A stretch of DNA of 25,467 nucleotides from M55B165 sp051744245. GTDB taxonomy: Bacteria; Actinomycetota; Humimicrobiia; Humimicrobiales; Humimicrobiaceae. Both the position numbers and the translations under genes were made by a program. Shown in pieces: positions 1-8,086 of the stretch. Location: positions 1 through 25,467 of the forward strand of contig JBNJCV010000022.1 of the NCBI GenBank assembly GCA_051744245.1. Direction: 5' to 3'. Positions within the stretch are counted from its first letter, which is position 1. Every line of letters begins with the position of its first letter. The notes under the pieces are model-generated. The model did no database searches and was not told the DNA's origin. It saw only the letters and a list, made by a program, of their open reading frames with translations.

Positions 1-299
1 CTGCCGATTATAACTCCTGCAGTATGCCATATCCTACAGCCAGATCCTATTTCAGAACCAGGATCAATCTCTGCACCTGTAAAGAAAAAATTAATTCTTG
101 CACAAATTTCAGCTAATAACCTTAACTTTATTTTATATAATTTATAATAAAAACGGTAAAATAGTAAAGCTTGGACCCCCGGCTTAACCAGGAGCACCCT
201 TATTGCTCCCCAAATACTTGGCCTGCCCTTTATTGTTCCATATTTACTAAAAAGGCGCCTTATATCACCTATAAGGCTGCCCTGTTTAGTTTTTTCCAT
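1..299 (-). CDS. Serine O-acetyltransferase-like protein (left-handed beta-helix), N-terminal part
   Basis: This gene is partial: its 3' end lies beyond base 1. About 99 codons are visible from an ATG at 299-297. The product starts MEKTKQGSLIGDIRRLFSK, continues through a helical segment (LVKPGVQALLFYRFYYKLYK) and enters hexapeptide repeats (FFFTGAEIDPGSEIGSG, then RIWHTAGVIIG). This layout matches short serine acetyltransferases of the CysE/LbH family, where a short helical N-terminus leads into FTGIEIHPGA-like coils. Such enzymes make O-acetylserine for cysteine synthesis, but close relatives acetylate sugars. The start is 17 bases after the stop of the preceding gene, so it is probably the last visible gene of the long minus-strand run. 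The C-terminus, which would separate CysE from sugar acetyltransferases, is missing. Confidence 0.75.
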   Translation of the reverse strand, partial: MEKTKQGSLIGDIRRLFSKYGTIKGRPSIWGAIRVLLVKPGVQALLFYRFYYKLYKIKLRLLAEICARINFFFTGAEIDPGSEIGSGCRIWHTAGVIIG

Positions 300-316
300 T
301 TTATTAACTATCTCAA

Positions 317-712
317 CTATTTATTTATATATTTGAAAAGTAAGCTATGGAAATCTTTTTTATAAAATAATTTAATATTTATGTCAGGATATATTCTTCT
401 CAAAGCCTTTATTTTCTGGTTTTTTTTAGTAACCAATTTCTGATTCATGGTGGTTAGCTCAATAAAAAGATCATAATCAGTTAAATAAAAATCAGGGGTA
501 AAGCTTTTAGTGGTATTTTTTTTTTCGTCCCATTCTATTGGAAAGGTTTTTGGCTCGTATTTCCATTTTATCCTATAGAAATCTAGAATCTTTGCAAATT
601 CCTTTTCGCTCTCATGCGCAAATTTTATTTTTTCTGCATTTACGAATTTTGAATCCGGCTTATTAGCTTTATTTATATTATCTTTTATCTCAGGGTTTTT
701 ACCTTCCGTCAT
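317..712 (-). CDS. Small PD-(D/E)XK nuclease-like protein of unknown function
   Basis: This 131-residue protein has no named family that I recognise. The first 25 residues are charged and look disordered. The rest has the order of a PD-(D/E)XK fold: an early helix with acidic residues (HESEKEFAKILDFY), a strand pair, the motif FTPDFYL near residues 71-77, then LFIELTTMNQK and a basic helix (KKNQKIKALRRIYP). The usual E-x-K is E-L-T here, and the nearest lysine (NQK) lies downstream, so the catalytic lysine may have moved or been lost. The ATG overlaps the DUF151 stop codon by one base (TAATG), implying translational coupling. A nucleic-acid role is inferred from the fold pattern and this coupling. 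Confidence 0.65.
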   Translation of the reverse strand: MTEGKNPEIKDNINKANKPDSKFVNAEKIKFAHESEKEFAKILDFYRIKWKYEPKTFPIEWDEKKNTTKSFTPDFYLTDYDLFIELTTMNQKLVTKKNQKIKALRRIYPDINIKLFYKKDFHSLLFKYINK

Positions 713-1209
713 TATTCTTTTTTAAAATCCTCCGGATAAATATTATCAAGAAAGTCCTTAAACTTATCTACTTCTTCTTCAATTGACTGAATTTCCAGGC
801 CTGCAGAATCTAAAACAGATTCATCTGCATATATCTCACAATCATTCCTAACCGCCAGTGCTATTGCATCCGATGGTCTGGAATCAATTTTTAATTCTTC
901 TTTACCATTAAGCATTTTAATAATAGCATAAAAAGTATTTTCCTTAATTTCTGTTATCTCTATTCTTTCTATCTTGCATTCAAGCTTTTTTAACATATTT
1001 GTCATCAGATCATGGGTCATGGGTCTCGGGGTTTTTATATTTGAAACCTCTAAGGCAATAGCAGAAGCTTCAAAAGCTCCAATCCATATAGGCAGATAAC
1101 GGTTTCCTTCCTCTTCTTTTAGAAGAATGATAGGTTTTTGAGAGGGAACTTCTATCCTTACCCCCTCTAAGGACATCTTTATTAAATTCTTATTATTTTT
1201 TTTATTCAT
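712..1209 (-). CDS. DUF151 / bifunctional nuclease (BFN) domain protein
   Basis: The product has 165 residues. The DUF151 core is clear from about residue 12: SLEGVRIEVPSQKPIILLKE, then LPIWIGAFEASAIALE, a segment with TPRPMTHDLM, and the hallmark DSRPSDAIALAVR near residues 108-120. Plant and bacterial relatives have been reported as bifunctional DNase/RNase proteins, but the bacterial role is poorly defined. The first ATG (1209) has no clear ribosome site. The ATG at codon 12 (base 1176) fits the usual family N-terminus equally well. In many Actinomycetota this gene lies close to the GarA-type FHA and FtsR genes. Here it is separated from them by dac, DUF3048 and hpt. Confidence 0.9.
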   Translation of the reverse strand: MNKKNNKNLIKMSLEGVRIEVPSQKPIILLKEEEGNRYLPIWIGAFEASAIALEVSNIKTPRPMTHDLMTNMLKKLECKIERIEITEIKENTFYAIIKMLNGKEELKIDSRPSDAIALAVRNDCEIYADESVLDSAGLEIQSIEEEVDKFKDFLDNIYPEDFKKE

Positions 1210-1292
1210 GGCAAAATAATGTATGTCTATTTTTTATAATTATAACACTTAAAATGCTTTTATTATAGGTGTGTACACAGCATAAGTTTAGG

Positions 1293-1895
1293 TTATTTGG
1301 AATTCTGTTTAATGGACTCAATATCCCGTTTTACCGCGTCGATCTTAAGCTCATAAATAGAATCAAGGTTTCTGTATTTCTGCTTATAGTCAAGGCCATA
1401 GCCCACTATATATTTTTCCCCTATATTAAACCCTTTGTATTTTATATTAAGATTTGTCATTCTCCTGATATCCCGGTCTAATAGAGTGCATATTTCAATA
1501 CTTTTAGGATACCTTGCTTTTAAGTTCCTCAGTAAATAACTAATGGTCAATCCTGTATCTATAATGTCTTCTGCAATTAATACATCCTTGTTCTCTATAA
1601 CTTCTTCAAGGTCTTTGGTTATCCTTACCACTCCACCGCTGGTATCTGATATTCCGTAAGTGGAAATGCCCATAAAATCAATGCTTAATGGGAGATTAAT
1701 TGCTCTAACCAGGTCTGTCAGGAAAAAAACTCCTCCCCTTAATATGCTTATCACTAGCAGATCCTTACCCTGATAATCTTTAGTTATTTCTTGGCCCAAT
1801 TCTTTTATTTTTTCTTCTATTTGTGGCCTTGAAAAAATAATCTTGCCAATTACTTTTAAGTCTTTTGAGTCTTTTTTTAAATCTTTAATTTCCAA
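1293..1895 (-). CDS. hpt: Hypoxanthine(-guanine) phosphoribosyltransferase
   Basis: This purine-salvage enzyme transfers phosphoribose from PRPP to hypoxanthine or guanine in the cytosol. The 200-residue product has the signature PRPP loop VLIAEDIIDTG at residues 105-115. It also has ISILRGGVFFLTDL near residue 49 (PPi-binding loop) and the flexible-loop region DFMGISTYG. The lysine-bearing base-binding segment and the C-terminal EKYIVGYGLDY motif are present too. The start is a TTG at 1895, as no ATG or GTG precedes the conserved core. It lies 5 bases after the DUF3048 stop without a clear Shine-Dalgarno, so it is probably translated by coupling. Length and motifs are normal for the family. 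Confidence 0.95.
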   Translation of the reverse strand: MEIKDLKKDSKDLKVIGKIIFSRPQIEEKIKELGQEITKDYQGKDLLVISILRGGVFFLTDLVRAINLPLSIDFMGISTYGISDTSGGVVRITKDLEEVIENKDVLIAEDIIDTGLTISYLLRNLKARYPKSIEICTLLDRDIRRMTNLNIKYKGFNIGEKYIVGYGLDYKQKYRNLDSIYELKIDAVKRDIESIKQNSK

Positions 1896-1900
1896 TGTTA

Positions 1901-3055
1901 TTAATATATTATCCTGTCAATACTTTGAATCATTGATATCCAAGTAGTTCCCCTATTAAAAAGTATATCATTTCCTTCTAAGTCCTTATACTCAAATGGC
2001 TCCGATATGCTGTCCCTGCTCCACGTACCTTCTATTACTTTGCCATCCATGAAAAAAAGCGCTTTCCCGCTATTGGTGGTTCTTACAATCATGTGTCCAG
2101 CAGCATCGCCAGAATTTGCAATATCGGTAATCATTACCACTATATTGTTTGCAGTTAATTGTTCCCCTGTTTCCCTGTCCTTATGGGGTACTCCGCCAAG
2201 AAACCTTAAATAAGTATTGCTTTCTTTGGCGTACTCGTAATCACACTGGTAATTTTCATAAGAAAAGTCTACCGTCACGTTTTCTATATTACCCCTCTCT
2301 GAGTTGGGTGCATCTAGCTTAAATATAAAAGGAGATTGACCGTCTTCCAAAGAATACCCTAGTCTTTTTGCATCTTCCTTCAATTGCAAGGTTGACATAT
2401 ACCCATTATGGGGTGCTTCCCTTGAAGAATCCCGCCAGTGGGATGCTTGGGCTGTAATTGAGCTATTTCCACTCTGGTCACCTAAAACGCTTAACAGGTC
2501 CATATCCATATTTTCAATTATCTTATAGGCTTCCGGGTATGTTCCCCAAAAACAATAAACAGGATCAAAACCCCTGGCAATTTCTGCATAATATTGCCTG
2601 GCACTTCTTACAGGACCTATTGTTTCTGCATCATGAGAAGAATAGATAGCCACGAACCTGGTCACTCCCCCTTCATCAACTACTTCAAATATCACATCTG
2701 CAAGATCTAAACCAGATTGCGGACGGGATTGGGGGCTATTTTCAACCATAATGGCAATAGGCCTGCTGTCATTTATTTCTTCTGATATCTGCAATCCTGA
2801 TAAAATATTTATATTTCCAGTAACTATCTTTTTACTAATTTCACTCTCTTCTTGTTCCTCTTCTTCCCCTTCACCTGGAGGAGTTTGCTCTTCTTCGGTA
2901 TCGGCCTCTTCTGCTTCTTCCGGTTCCTGTTCTTCTTGCTTGCTTTCCTCTACAGCTTGCTCACCAGAACAGCTACTTGATAAAAAGGAAAAAGCAACAA
3001 TAAACGCTAAAAAGCTTATAATTAAAACTTTGACTTTGCTTCTGCCAAACTCCAA
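1901..3055 (-). CDS. DUF3048 (YerB-like) probable lipoprotein
   Basis: The 384-residue product starts with a signal peptide (hydrophobic residues about 9-27) ending FLSSSCSG. This could be a degenerate lipobox with cysteine as the lipidated residue. A highly acidic Glu-rich linker follows (about residues 32-72). The DUF3048 domain comes next: RPIAIMVENSPQSRPQSGL, a DVIFEVVDEGGVTRF segment, and GPVRSARQYYAEIARGFD. The C-terminal half has GTWSRDSISEPFEY and a NRGTTWI stretch. YerB relatives are extracytoplasmic, with unknown biochemical role. The start is TTG, supported by a GGAGG site 11 bases upstream (3067-3071 on the plus strand). It lies 22 bases after a D,D-carboxypeptidase gene, which suggests a cell-wall link. 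Confidence 0.85.
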   Translation of the reverse strand: MEFGRSKVKVLIISFLAFIVAFSFLSSSCSGEQAVEESKQEEQEPEEAEEADTEEEQTPPGEGEEEEQEESEISKKIVTGNINILSGLQISEEINDSRPIAIMVENSPQSRPQSGLDLADVIFEVVDEGGVTRFVAIYSSHDAETIGPVRSARQYYAEIARGFDPVYCFWGTYPEAYKIIENMDMDLLSVLGDQSGNSSITAQASHWRDSSREAPHNGYMSTLQLKEDAKRLGYSLEDGQSPFIFKLDAPNSERGNIENVTVDFSYENYQCDYEYAKESNTYLRFLGGVPHKDRETGEQLTANNIVVMITDIANSGDAAGHMIVRTTNSGKALFFMDGKVIEGTWSRDSISEPFEYKDLEGNDILFNRGTTWISMIQSIDRIIY

Positions 3056-3077
3056 TTTTTAGAACCTCCACTTTATC

Positions 3078-4319
3078 TTATAAATAATATCTTTTCCTAA
3101 AAAAGAAATTTTTAACTATTATAAATGCAAATAAAAAAAAGTAAAACGATAATATAAAAATTAAGATTTTTTCTGTCTTTTCTTCTTTTTTATCAGTAAT
3201 CTTCTGTTCCATATAAGGCCTATTTACCGAATATCCGGATATCAAAGGAATTTCTTCTACCTTGCTGTCATTAATATATATTCCCATTTTACCTAGTTCC
3301 TCGCCTGCCGGTATTGGTAAATCAATACCTTCATTTACTTCATACTCATATACTATTTTATCTTTATTAGCATTAATTAAATCTGTATAACTTGCGCTCG
3401 TATACAAGCCAATGCCAACTGTATTTATTTCACCAACACTTATTTCTTTTGCCACTTCGCCCTCATCAACAATTTTTTCATAACCATAATTTTCACTAAT
3501 GTAATTTATAAGGTTTAGGGCATCCTGTTCCCTTTCCATATAATCACTATTTAAAATTACCGATATAATCTCAATACCATTTTTATCAGAATAGGTTACT
3601 AGGCAAAAACCCGCATTATTAGTCAACCCTGTTTTTATTCCTTTAACAAAGTAATAGGGAAGCAATTTATTGGTAGATTTTATTTCCACCTCTTTGTCGT
3701 TTATCTTAATAATATCTTCTTTTGTATTCACAATATTCCTAAACATTTCATTTTCCATGCAATATTTAGCTATTATTGCCAAATCTTTGGCAGTTGTCTT
3801 ATGGTAAGGATAATTGGCATCCAGCCCGTTTGTGTTTTGAAAATAAGTACTTTCTGCTCCAATTTTTTTTGCTTTCTTATTCATTAATTCTACAAATTTT
3901 TCTTCGCTTCCCGAAATATGCTCAGCCAAAGCTATAGTAGCATTATTGTGTGAACATATTAGGGCTGCTTTCAGTAAATCTTTAAGGCTGATTGTATCCC
4001 CTTCCTCAAACCAGAAAGCAGAGTGGTTCCTGCCAGTAGCATTTTCAGAAATCTCTACCAACTCATTATAATCTGTTACTTGCTCAATGGCTATAATGGC
4101 AGTAAGCATTTTAGTAGTACTGGCAGGATACATCCTCTTCTCTGCATTTTTCTCCCACAGTATTTCGCCGCTGGTTGTTTCTATGGCTATTGCAGATTCT
4201 GCAATTATTCCAGGTACACTTATTTCCTGTGAGTAGATGTTTGAGGGAAAGAAAAAAAATACAAAAAATGCAAAAAGAAATATTGCTATGGAAATTTTTA
4301 GCGGCTTATTTCTGATCAT
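3078..4319 (-). CDS. D-alanyl-D-alanine carboxypeptidase (penicillin-binding protein 5/DacF type)
   Basis: This enzyme trims the terminal D-alanine from peptidoglycan stem peptides outside the membrane. All three penicillin-binding motifs are visible in the 413-residue product: S67-T-T-K70 (nucleophile serine and lysine), S123-H-N125, and K229-T-G231. A signal peptide or anchor covers residues about 8-30. A second hydrophobic helix near residues 383-405, followed by basic residues, looks like a C-terminal anchor in place of the amphipathic helix of E. coli PBP5. The region between (about 290-370) fits the PBP5 C-terminal beta domain. The ATG overlaps the preceding stop (ATGA), so translation is coupled to the FtsR-like gene. 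Confidence 0.93.
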   Translation of the reverse strand: MIRNKPLKISIAIFLFAFFVFFFFPSNIYSQEISVPGIIAESAIAIETTSGEILWEKNAEKRMYPASTTKMLTAIIAIEQVTDYNELVEISENATGRNHSAFWFEEGDTISLKDLLKAALICSHNNATIALAEHISGSEEKFVELMNKKAKKIGAESTYFQNTNGLDANYPYHKTTAKDLAIIAKYCMENEMFRNIVNTKEDIIKINDKEVEIKSTNKLLPYYFVKGIKTGLTNNAGFCLVTYSDKNGIEIISVILNSDYMEREQDALNLINYISENYGYEKIVDEGEVAKEISVGEINTVGIGLYTSASYTDLINANKDKIVYEYEVNEGIDLPIPAGEELGKMGIYINDSKVEEIPLISGYSVNRPYMEQKITDKKEEKTEKILIFILSFYFFLFAFIIVKNFFFRKRYYL

Positions 4320-5029
4320 TTATGCTTTTTAAGAAATTTTTTGTTCTTTTTTTTGACAAGTATTGAATGGAAATCTTTCAAAAAGCTTTCTAAACTCCCA
4401 AGTACTTTTTTAGCTTTTTTATGTGAACCTTTATTTGCAGACAATAACAAGGGAAGGACAATTTGTTGTATAAAAGATGCATGCCTGCTTGCAAAGTTAT
4501 CAAATAATTTTAGGTGCCTGGCATGTATTCCATAATTCTCTAACTCTTTTATTATTTTAATTAATTCAATATCCTCGCCGCTTATAATTTTTTGCTCACC
4601 TTCTTCTTTCACCTCAACTATATTGTATTCAATAAGCTCATTAATATAAGAAGATGGCAGTTTAAATTTTTCAACTACTTCTTCCAAGGTTAAAGTTTTA
4701 GGTTCAAAATCTTTAAACTCTTCGCCTAATTTTAACTGTATATCCTTTAATGCATTATTTTTTTCATCAATTTTCTTAAAATCTACTGTGGACAATTTTT
4801 CTTTTATAACCTCTAAAGGCATAAAGTATTCCTTTTGCATCTTTAGTATAAAATTAATCTTTTCCACATCTTCCTTGCTATAAATCCTATACTTATTGGA
4901 AGCCCTATCAGGATTTATCAGTCCCTTAGATTCTAAAAACCTTAATTTGCTTGAACTTATATCAGGGTATAAGGATTTTAGCTTTTTTACTAATTCTCCA
5001 ATTGTTAGATAATTTTTTTCCGGACACAT
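4316..5029 (-). CDS. ftsR: FtsR-like MerR-family transcriptional regulator
   Basis: The 237-residue product has an N-terminal winged-helix MerR DNA-binding domain (residues about 6-75). Its segments YLTIGELVKKL, SSKLRFLESKGLI and KYRIYSKEDVEKI are followed by MPLEVIKEKL. The pattern (LRFLESKGL, then an IxxxQ-like helix and PLxVIxExL) is that of the actinobacterial FtsR regulators, which sit beside garA-type FHA genes and activate ftsZ in Corynebacterium. No effector-binding cysteines are seen. The C-terminal half is helical and ends in a Lys-rich tail. The gene starts 4 bases after the FHA stop and overlaps the carboxypeptidase gene by 4 bases. The FtsR name rests on sequence pattern plus the FHA neighbour, so a related MerR role is possible. 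Confidence 0.75.
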   Translation of the reverse strand: MCPEKNYLTIGELVKKLKSLYPDISSSKLRFLESKGLINPDRASNKYRIYSKEDVEKINFILKMQKEYFMPLEVIKEKLSTVDFKKIDEKNNALKDIQLKLGEEFKDFEPKTLTLEEVVEKFKLPSSYINELIEYNIVEVKEEGEQKIISGEDIELIKIIKELENYGIHARHLKLFDNFASRHASFIQQIVLPLLLSANKGSHKKAKKVLGSLESFLKDFHSILVKKKNKKFLKKHK

Positions 5030-5033
5030 ATTT

Positions 5034-5432
5034 TTAAGCCTTGAAATATAAAAAGATATATTTTCCTATTTGTATTTTATCGCCATTATTTAATGGAGAG
5101 CTTTCAACCCTTTTGCCATTCACATAACTCCCGTTTAAGCTCCCCTCATCCACCAGTTTCAGGTTGCCATCTTCCTCTTCTATAGAGGCATGTTCTCTTG
5201 ATACAGTTACATCGTCTAAAAAAATATCCGAATTTGCATCCCGTCCTACTGTAATTGGTGGTTTTCCCAATATAAATTTCTCCCCAATGCTGGGACCCTT
5301 AATTATCAAAAATCCCCTTGAGCCTTTTGGGAGATCCTTGATACTTTCTAGAATATTGCTAGAAACTTCTCCGCCAATTTCTACCTGGAGTTCTTTTATT
5401 GATTCTGTTTTTTCTTTTTTTTCTTTGTCCAT
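5034..5432 (-). CDS. FHA-domain protein of the GarA/OdhI type
   Basis: This 132-residue protein is a single forkhead-associated domain that binds phosphothreonine. Key elements are G-R at 63-64, the segment NSDIFLDDVTVSREHA (S78 and H81 contact phosphopeptide), and GSLNGSYVNG with N100. The linker SRGFLIIKGPSIGEKFIL resembles GarA. In GarA and OdhI an N-terminal ETTxVF site is phosphorylated by Ser/Thr kinases. That motif is not visible here: the N-terminus is Lys/Glu-rich and has only TES near residue 9. Either regulation differs, or another residue is used. The ATG follows the mutase stop by one base, and the FtsR-like gene is next. Confidence 0.9.
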   Translation of the reverse strand: MDKEKKEKTESIKELQVEIGGEVSSNILESIKDLPKGSRGFLIIKGPSIGEKFILGKPPITVGRDANSDIFLDDVTVSREHASIEEEDGNLKLVDEGSLNGSYVNGKRVESSPLNNGDKIQIGKYIFLYFKA

Positions 5433-5433
5433 T

Positions 5434-6891
5434 TTAATTTGTTTCTAACCCTATTATATTATTTATTTTTTCTTTTACATAGTTTTTTAATAAATTAAAA
5501 AAACTTTTATTTACTGTTTCTATATAACATCTTATCAAAGGCTCAGTACCGGAAGGTCTAACCAGTAGCCAGGCTTTTTCTTTTTCCAATAATAATTTTA
5601 CCCCATCTTTAGGGTTAATGTCTAAAACTTTGTTTTGGCCAATCTTTTTGCCTTTCTGAGTGCTAAAATAGTCCATTATTTTCTGTTTTTTGTCCTCTGG
5701 TACCTCTATGTCTAGCCGGATATTATAAAAAGTGCCAAACTTATTATATAAATCATTTAGATAATCAGATAGATATTTTCCATTATATTCCCTGTTAAGA
5801 AATGACTGAATTTCAATCATAAGCAAACTTGCAAGCAGCCCATCCTTTTCAGGTATATGTTCCTTTATGCTCAAGCCCCCACTTTCTTCGCCACCAATTA
5901 AAACATTTCCCTCCAGCATAGCTTTGCCGATATATTTAAAACCTACCGGGGTTTCCTTTATTTCAATTTCCTTTTCCCGGCAAATCTCATCAATTAAATG
6001 AGTGGTGGCTACAGTTCTTACTACTCTATCACCATTTTCATACTTTCCTTTTTCAGTAAGGTAAAATAGTATGATAGCAATTGCATTATTGGGGCTTATA
6101 TATACCCCTTTTCCATCTATTATACCAAACCTGTCTGCATCACCGTCCAAGGCAACACCTATATCCAAACCACTTTTTTTAATATTTTCTAACAATTTTT
6201 CCAAATTTTCTTCGGAAGGGTCAGGAAGCCTTTGGCCAAATAAAGGATCTCTCCAGTTATTCATAATTATAGAGTTTAAGTTTAACTTTTCATTCAATAT
6301 TAAAGGTAGGATTTTGCTTCCTGCCCCAAACATGGTATCAGCCGCAACCTTAGGCTTAACTTGAATAATTAAATCCTTATCCACTACTTCCAATAATTTA
6401 TTAATATAAGAAGAATAATCCGAGATATGTTTTACTATTCCTTTAGTAGAAGGTTTTGGTCGCTTTTCCCCCTTTATTACTTTCTTCAGTTCCTGCTCAA
6501 TTTTTCCGGTTACCGAATTGTCTGCGGGACCACCGTAATCCGGTATAAATTTTATTCCATTGTATTTCGGAGGATTATGGCTAGCAGTAAACATTAATGC
6601 CCCATCTAAGTTCATTTCTCTAACCATAAAGGCAGTAACTGGGGTGGGTACAGATACGCTGGAAATAAATACTTTCAACCCATATGAGGAAAGTATATCT
6701 GCTGAGTGTTCCGCAAATTCATCAGATAGGAACCTGTTATCATAACCAATAAAAATTCCCCTTTTATCTAATGTATTTTTCACTAAATATTCTGCTATAG
6801 CTCTAGTTACAAAACCAACGTTTTCGAATGTAAAATCATCAGCAATTATAGATCTCCAGCCATCAGTCCCAAATTTAATATTGTTAGACAT
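5434..6891 (-). CDS. Phosphoglucomutase/phosphomannomutase family protein (alpha-D-phosphohexomutase)
   Basis: This enzyme interconverts hexose 1- and 6-phosphates, feeding envelope sugar nucleotides. The product from the chosen start has 485 residues. It carries the phosphoserine loop TASHNPPKYNG with S104, the metal loop DGDADRFGIID, the sugar-binding loop GGEESGG, and the phosphate-binding RPSGTEPLIRCY near the C-terminus. All four domains appear complete. I chose the ATG at 6891 (MSNNIKFGTDGWR) because GGGGA lies upstream and this is the normal family N-terminus. An in-frame start at 6960 would read through tRNA-Pro and is spurious. The start is 24 bases after the tRNA. Glucose versus mannose specificity cannot be told. 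Confidence 0.92.
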   Translation of the reverse strand: MSNNIKFGTDGWRSIIADDFTFENVGFVTRAIAEYLVKNTLDKRGIFIGYDNRFLSDEFAEHSADILSSYGLKVFISSVSVPTPVTAFMVREMNLDGALMFTASHNPPKYNGIKFIPDYGGPADNSVTGKIEQELKKVIKGEKRPKPSTKGIVKHISDYSSYINKLLEVVDKDLIIQVKPKVAADTMFGAGSKILPLILNEKLNLNSIIMNNWRDPLFGQRLPDPSEENLEKLLENIKKSGLDIGVALDGDADRFGIIDGKGVYISPNNAIAIILFYLTEKGKYENGDRVVRTVATTHLIDEICREKEIEIKETPVGFKYIGKAMLEGNVLIGGEESGGLSIKEHIPEKDGLLASLLMIEIQSFLNREYNGKYLSDYLNDLYNKFGTFYNIRLDIEVPEDKKQKIMDYFSTQKGKKIGQNKVLDINPKDGVKLLLEKEKAWLLVRPSGTEPLIRCYIETVNKSFFNLLKNYVKEKINNIIGLETN

Positions 6892-6915
6892 AAAATTCCC
6901 CAAATTTATTAATAA

Positions 6916-6993
6916 TGGTCGGGACGAGAGGATTTGAACCTCCGGCCCCCAGTACCCCATACTGGTGCGCTAACCAAGCTGCGCCACGTCCCG
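6916..6993 (-). tRNA. tRNA-Pro (anticodon GGG)
   Basis: Read on the minus strand, the acceptor arms CGGGACG and CGTCCCG pair over seven bases. The D-arm is GCGC-AGCTTGGTTA-GCGC. The anticodon stem CCAGT/ACTGG encloses the loop ATGGGGT, which gives anticodon GGG (proline, codons CCC and CCU). The T-arm is GGAGG-TTCAAAT-CCTCT. The 3' ACCA is encoded, with CCA ending at 6916. It lies within the same-strand gene run, 55 bases after gpsA and 24 bases before the mutase start, so processing from a longer transcript is likely. Confidence 0.97.
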
Positions 6994-7048
6994 AAAACTA
7001 ATAATTATTTTAAATTAATAGGTATTTTTAGTAAAGTATAAGGTTTTT

Positions 7049-8086
7049 TTAATAACTTTCAACTTCCGATTTAAACTTTCTGGTCATTAGTTTCTTTACA
7101 GAAACCATTGGTTCCATGTCATTATATATAATATCATAAACACACTCTGTTATGGGCATTTCTACATAAATATTTTCCGAAATTTCGAATACTGATTTTG
7201 AGGTGTTTATTCCCTCTGCAACCATATACATATCTTTCATAATTTCTTTCGGTTTATTACCTCTCCCTATTTTTTCACCAAAATTCCTATTCCTGCTATG
7301 TCTGCTAAAACAAGTGGTGATAAGGTCCCCCATTCCCGAAATTCCAGCAAAAGTCTGGGGCTTTGCCCCTAATTTTAAGCCAAATCTTGTCATTTCTGAT
7401 AATCCCCTGGTCACCAGTGAAGCTTTTGTATTAGTACCATAGCCTAACCCATCAGATATTCCCGCGGCTATAGCTATAATGTTTTTTACGGAGCCACCAA
7501 TTTCTACTCCAAACATGTCCCTGTTTGTGTAAACCCTAAAATAATCAGTAGAAAGTATTGGTTGTATATATTTAAGAAGTTCTAAATTAGTTGAAGATAT
7601 TGCTGACACACTAGGTAATTTTTTGGCAATCTCTGAGGAAATGTTTGGCCCTGAAAGTACCCCTATTCTATCCCTTAATTTTTCATGCAAACACTCAACC
7701 ATCACTTCAGAAAGCCTTAGGTTTGTGCCTGCTTCAAAGCCTTTTGCAACATTTACTATAGCCTCAACCTTATTATTCTCCAGGGACTGCTTAAATATTT
7801 TTAATACTTCCCTTAAGGCATGAGAAGGAACAGCAAATATTACAAGAATTCTTTGATTATCAAATCTAAATTTCTTTTCCCTGAAAGGAGTAACATTTAA
7901 AGGGATAGATAAATCCTTAGTGTATTTTATATTTTTCCTATTAGCTTTAATATCCTTAAAGACATCCTTACTCCTAGTCCAGATATCTATACTGTATCCT
8001 TTCTCAGCTAGCAGTACAGCCAGGGTTGTACCCCAGCTTCCAGCTCCAATTATAATAATTCTAAAACTGTTTTTTTTATCTACCAT
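7049..8086 (-). CDS. gpsA: Glycerol-3-phosphate dehydrogenase [NAD(P)+]
   Basis: This enzyme reduces dihydroxyacetone phosphate to sn-glycerol-3-phosphate for phospholipid synthesis. The 345-residue product has the Rossmann dinucleotide motif GAGSWG (residues 14-19). It also has the conserved AVPSHALREV segment, VNVAKGFE, LSGPNISSEIAKKLPSVSAIS, the active-site region VGGSVKN-like (EIGGSVKNIIAIAAGI) and the GMGDLITTCFS motif. I chose the ATG at 8086 because it overlaps the der stop by one base (TGATG), a usual coupling arrangement. A TTG codon just before it is less likely. Der-plsY-gpsA is a common order elsewhere, but plsY is absent here. Confidence 0.95.
   Translation of the reverse strand: MVDKKNSFRIIIIGAGSWGTTLAVLLAEKGYSIDIWTRSKDVFKDIKANRKNIKYTKDLSIPLNVTPFREKKFRFDNQRILVIFAVPSHALREVLKIFKQSLENNKVEAIVNVAKGFEAGTNLRLSEVMVECLHEKLRDRIGVLSGPNISSEIAKKLPSVSAISSTNLELLKYIQPILSTDYFRVYTNRDMFGVEIGGSVKNIIAIAAGISDGLGYGTNTKASLVTRGLSEMTRFGLKLGAKPQTFAGISGMGDLITTCFSRHSRNRNFGEKIGRGNKPKEIMKDMYMVAEGINTSKSVFEISENIYVEMPITECVYDIIYNDMEPMVSVKKLMTRKFKSEVESY

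Noticed and set aside
171..365. Short plus-strand open frame at the left edge
   Set aside because: The minus strand here encodes the serine acetyltransferase N-terminus and the end of the PD-(D/E)XK-like protein, which explain the sequence better.
6892..6960. In-frame N-terminal extension of the phosphohexomutase (MGYWGPEVQILSSRP)
   Set aside because: These residues are a translation of tRNA-Pro and its spacer. The ATG at 6891 has a GGGGA site and the family-typical N-terminus.
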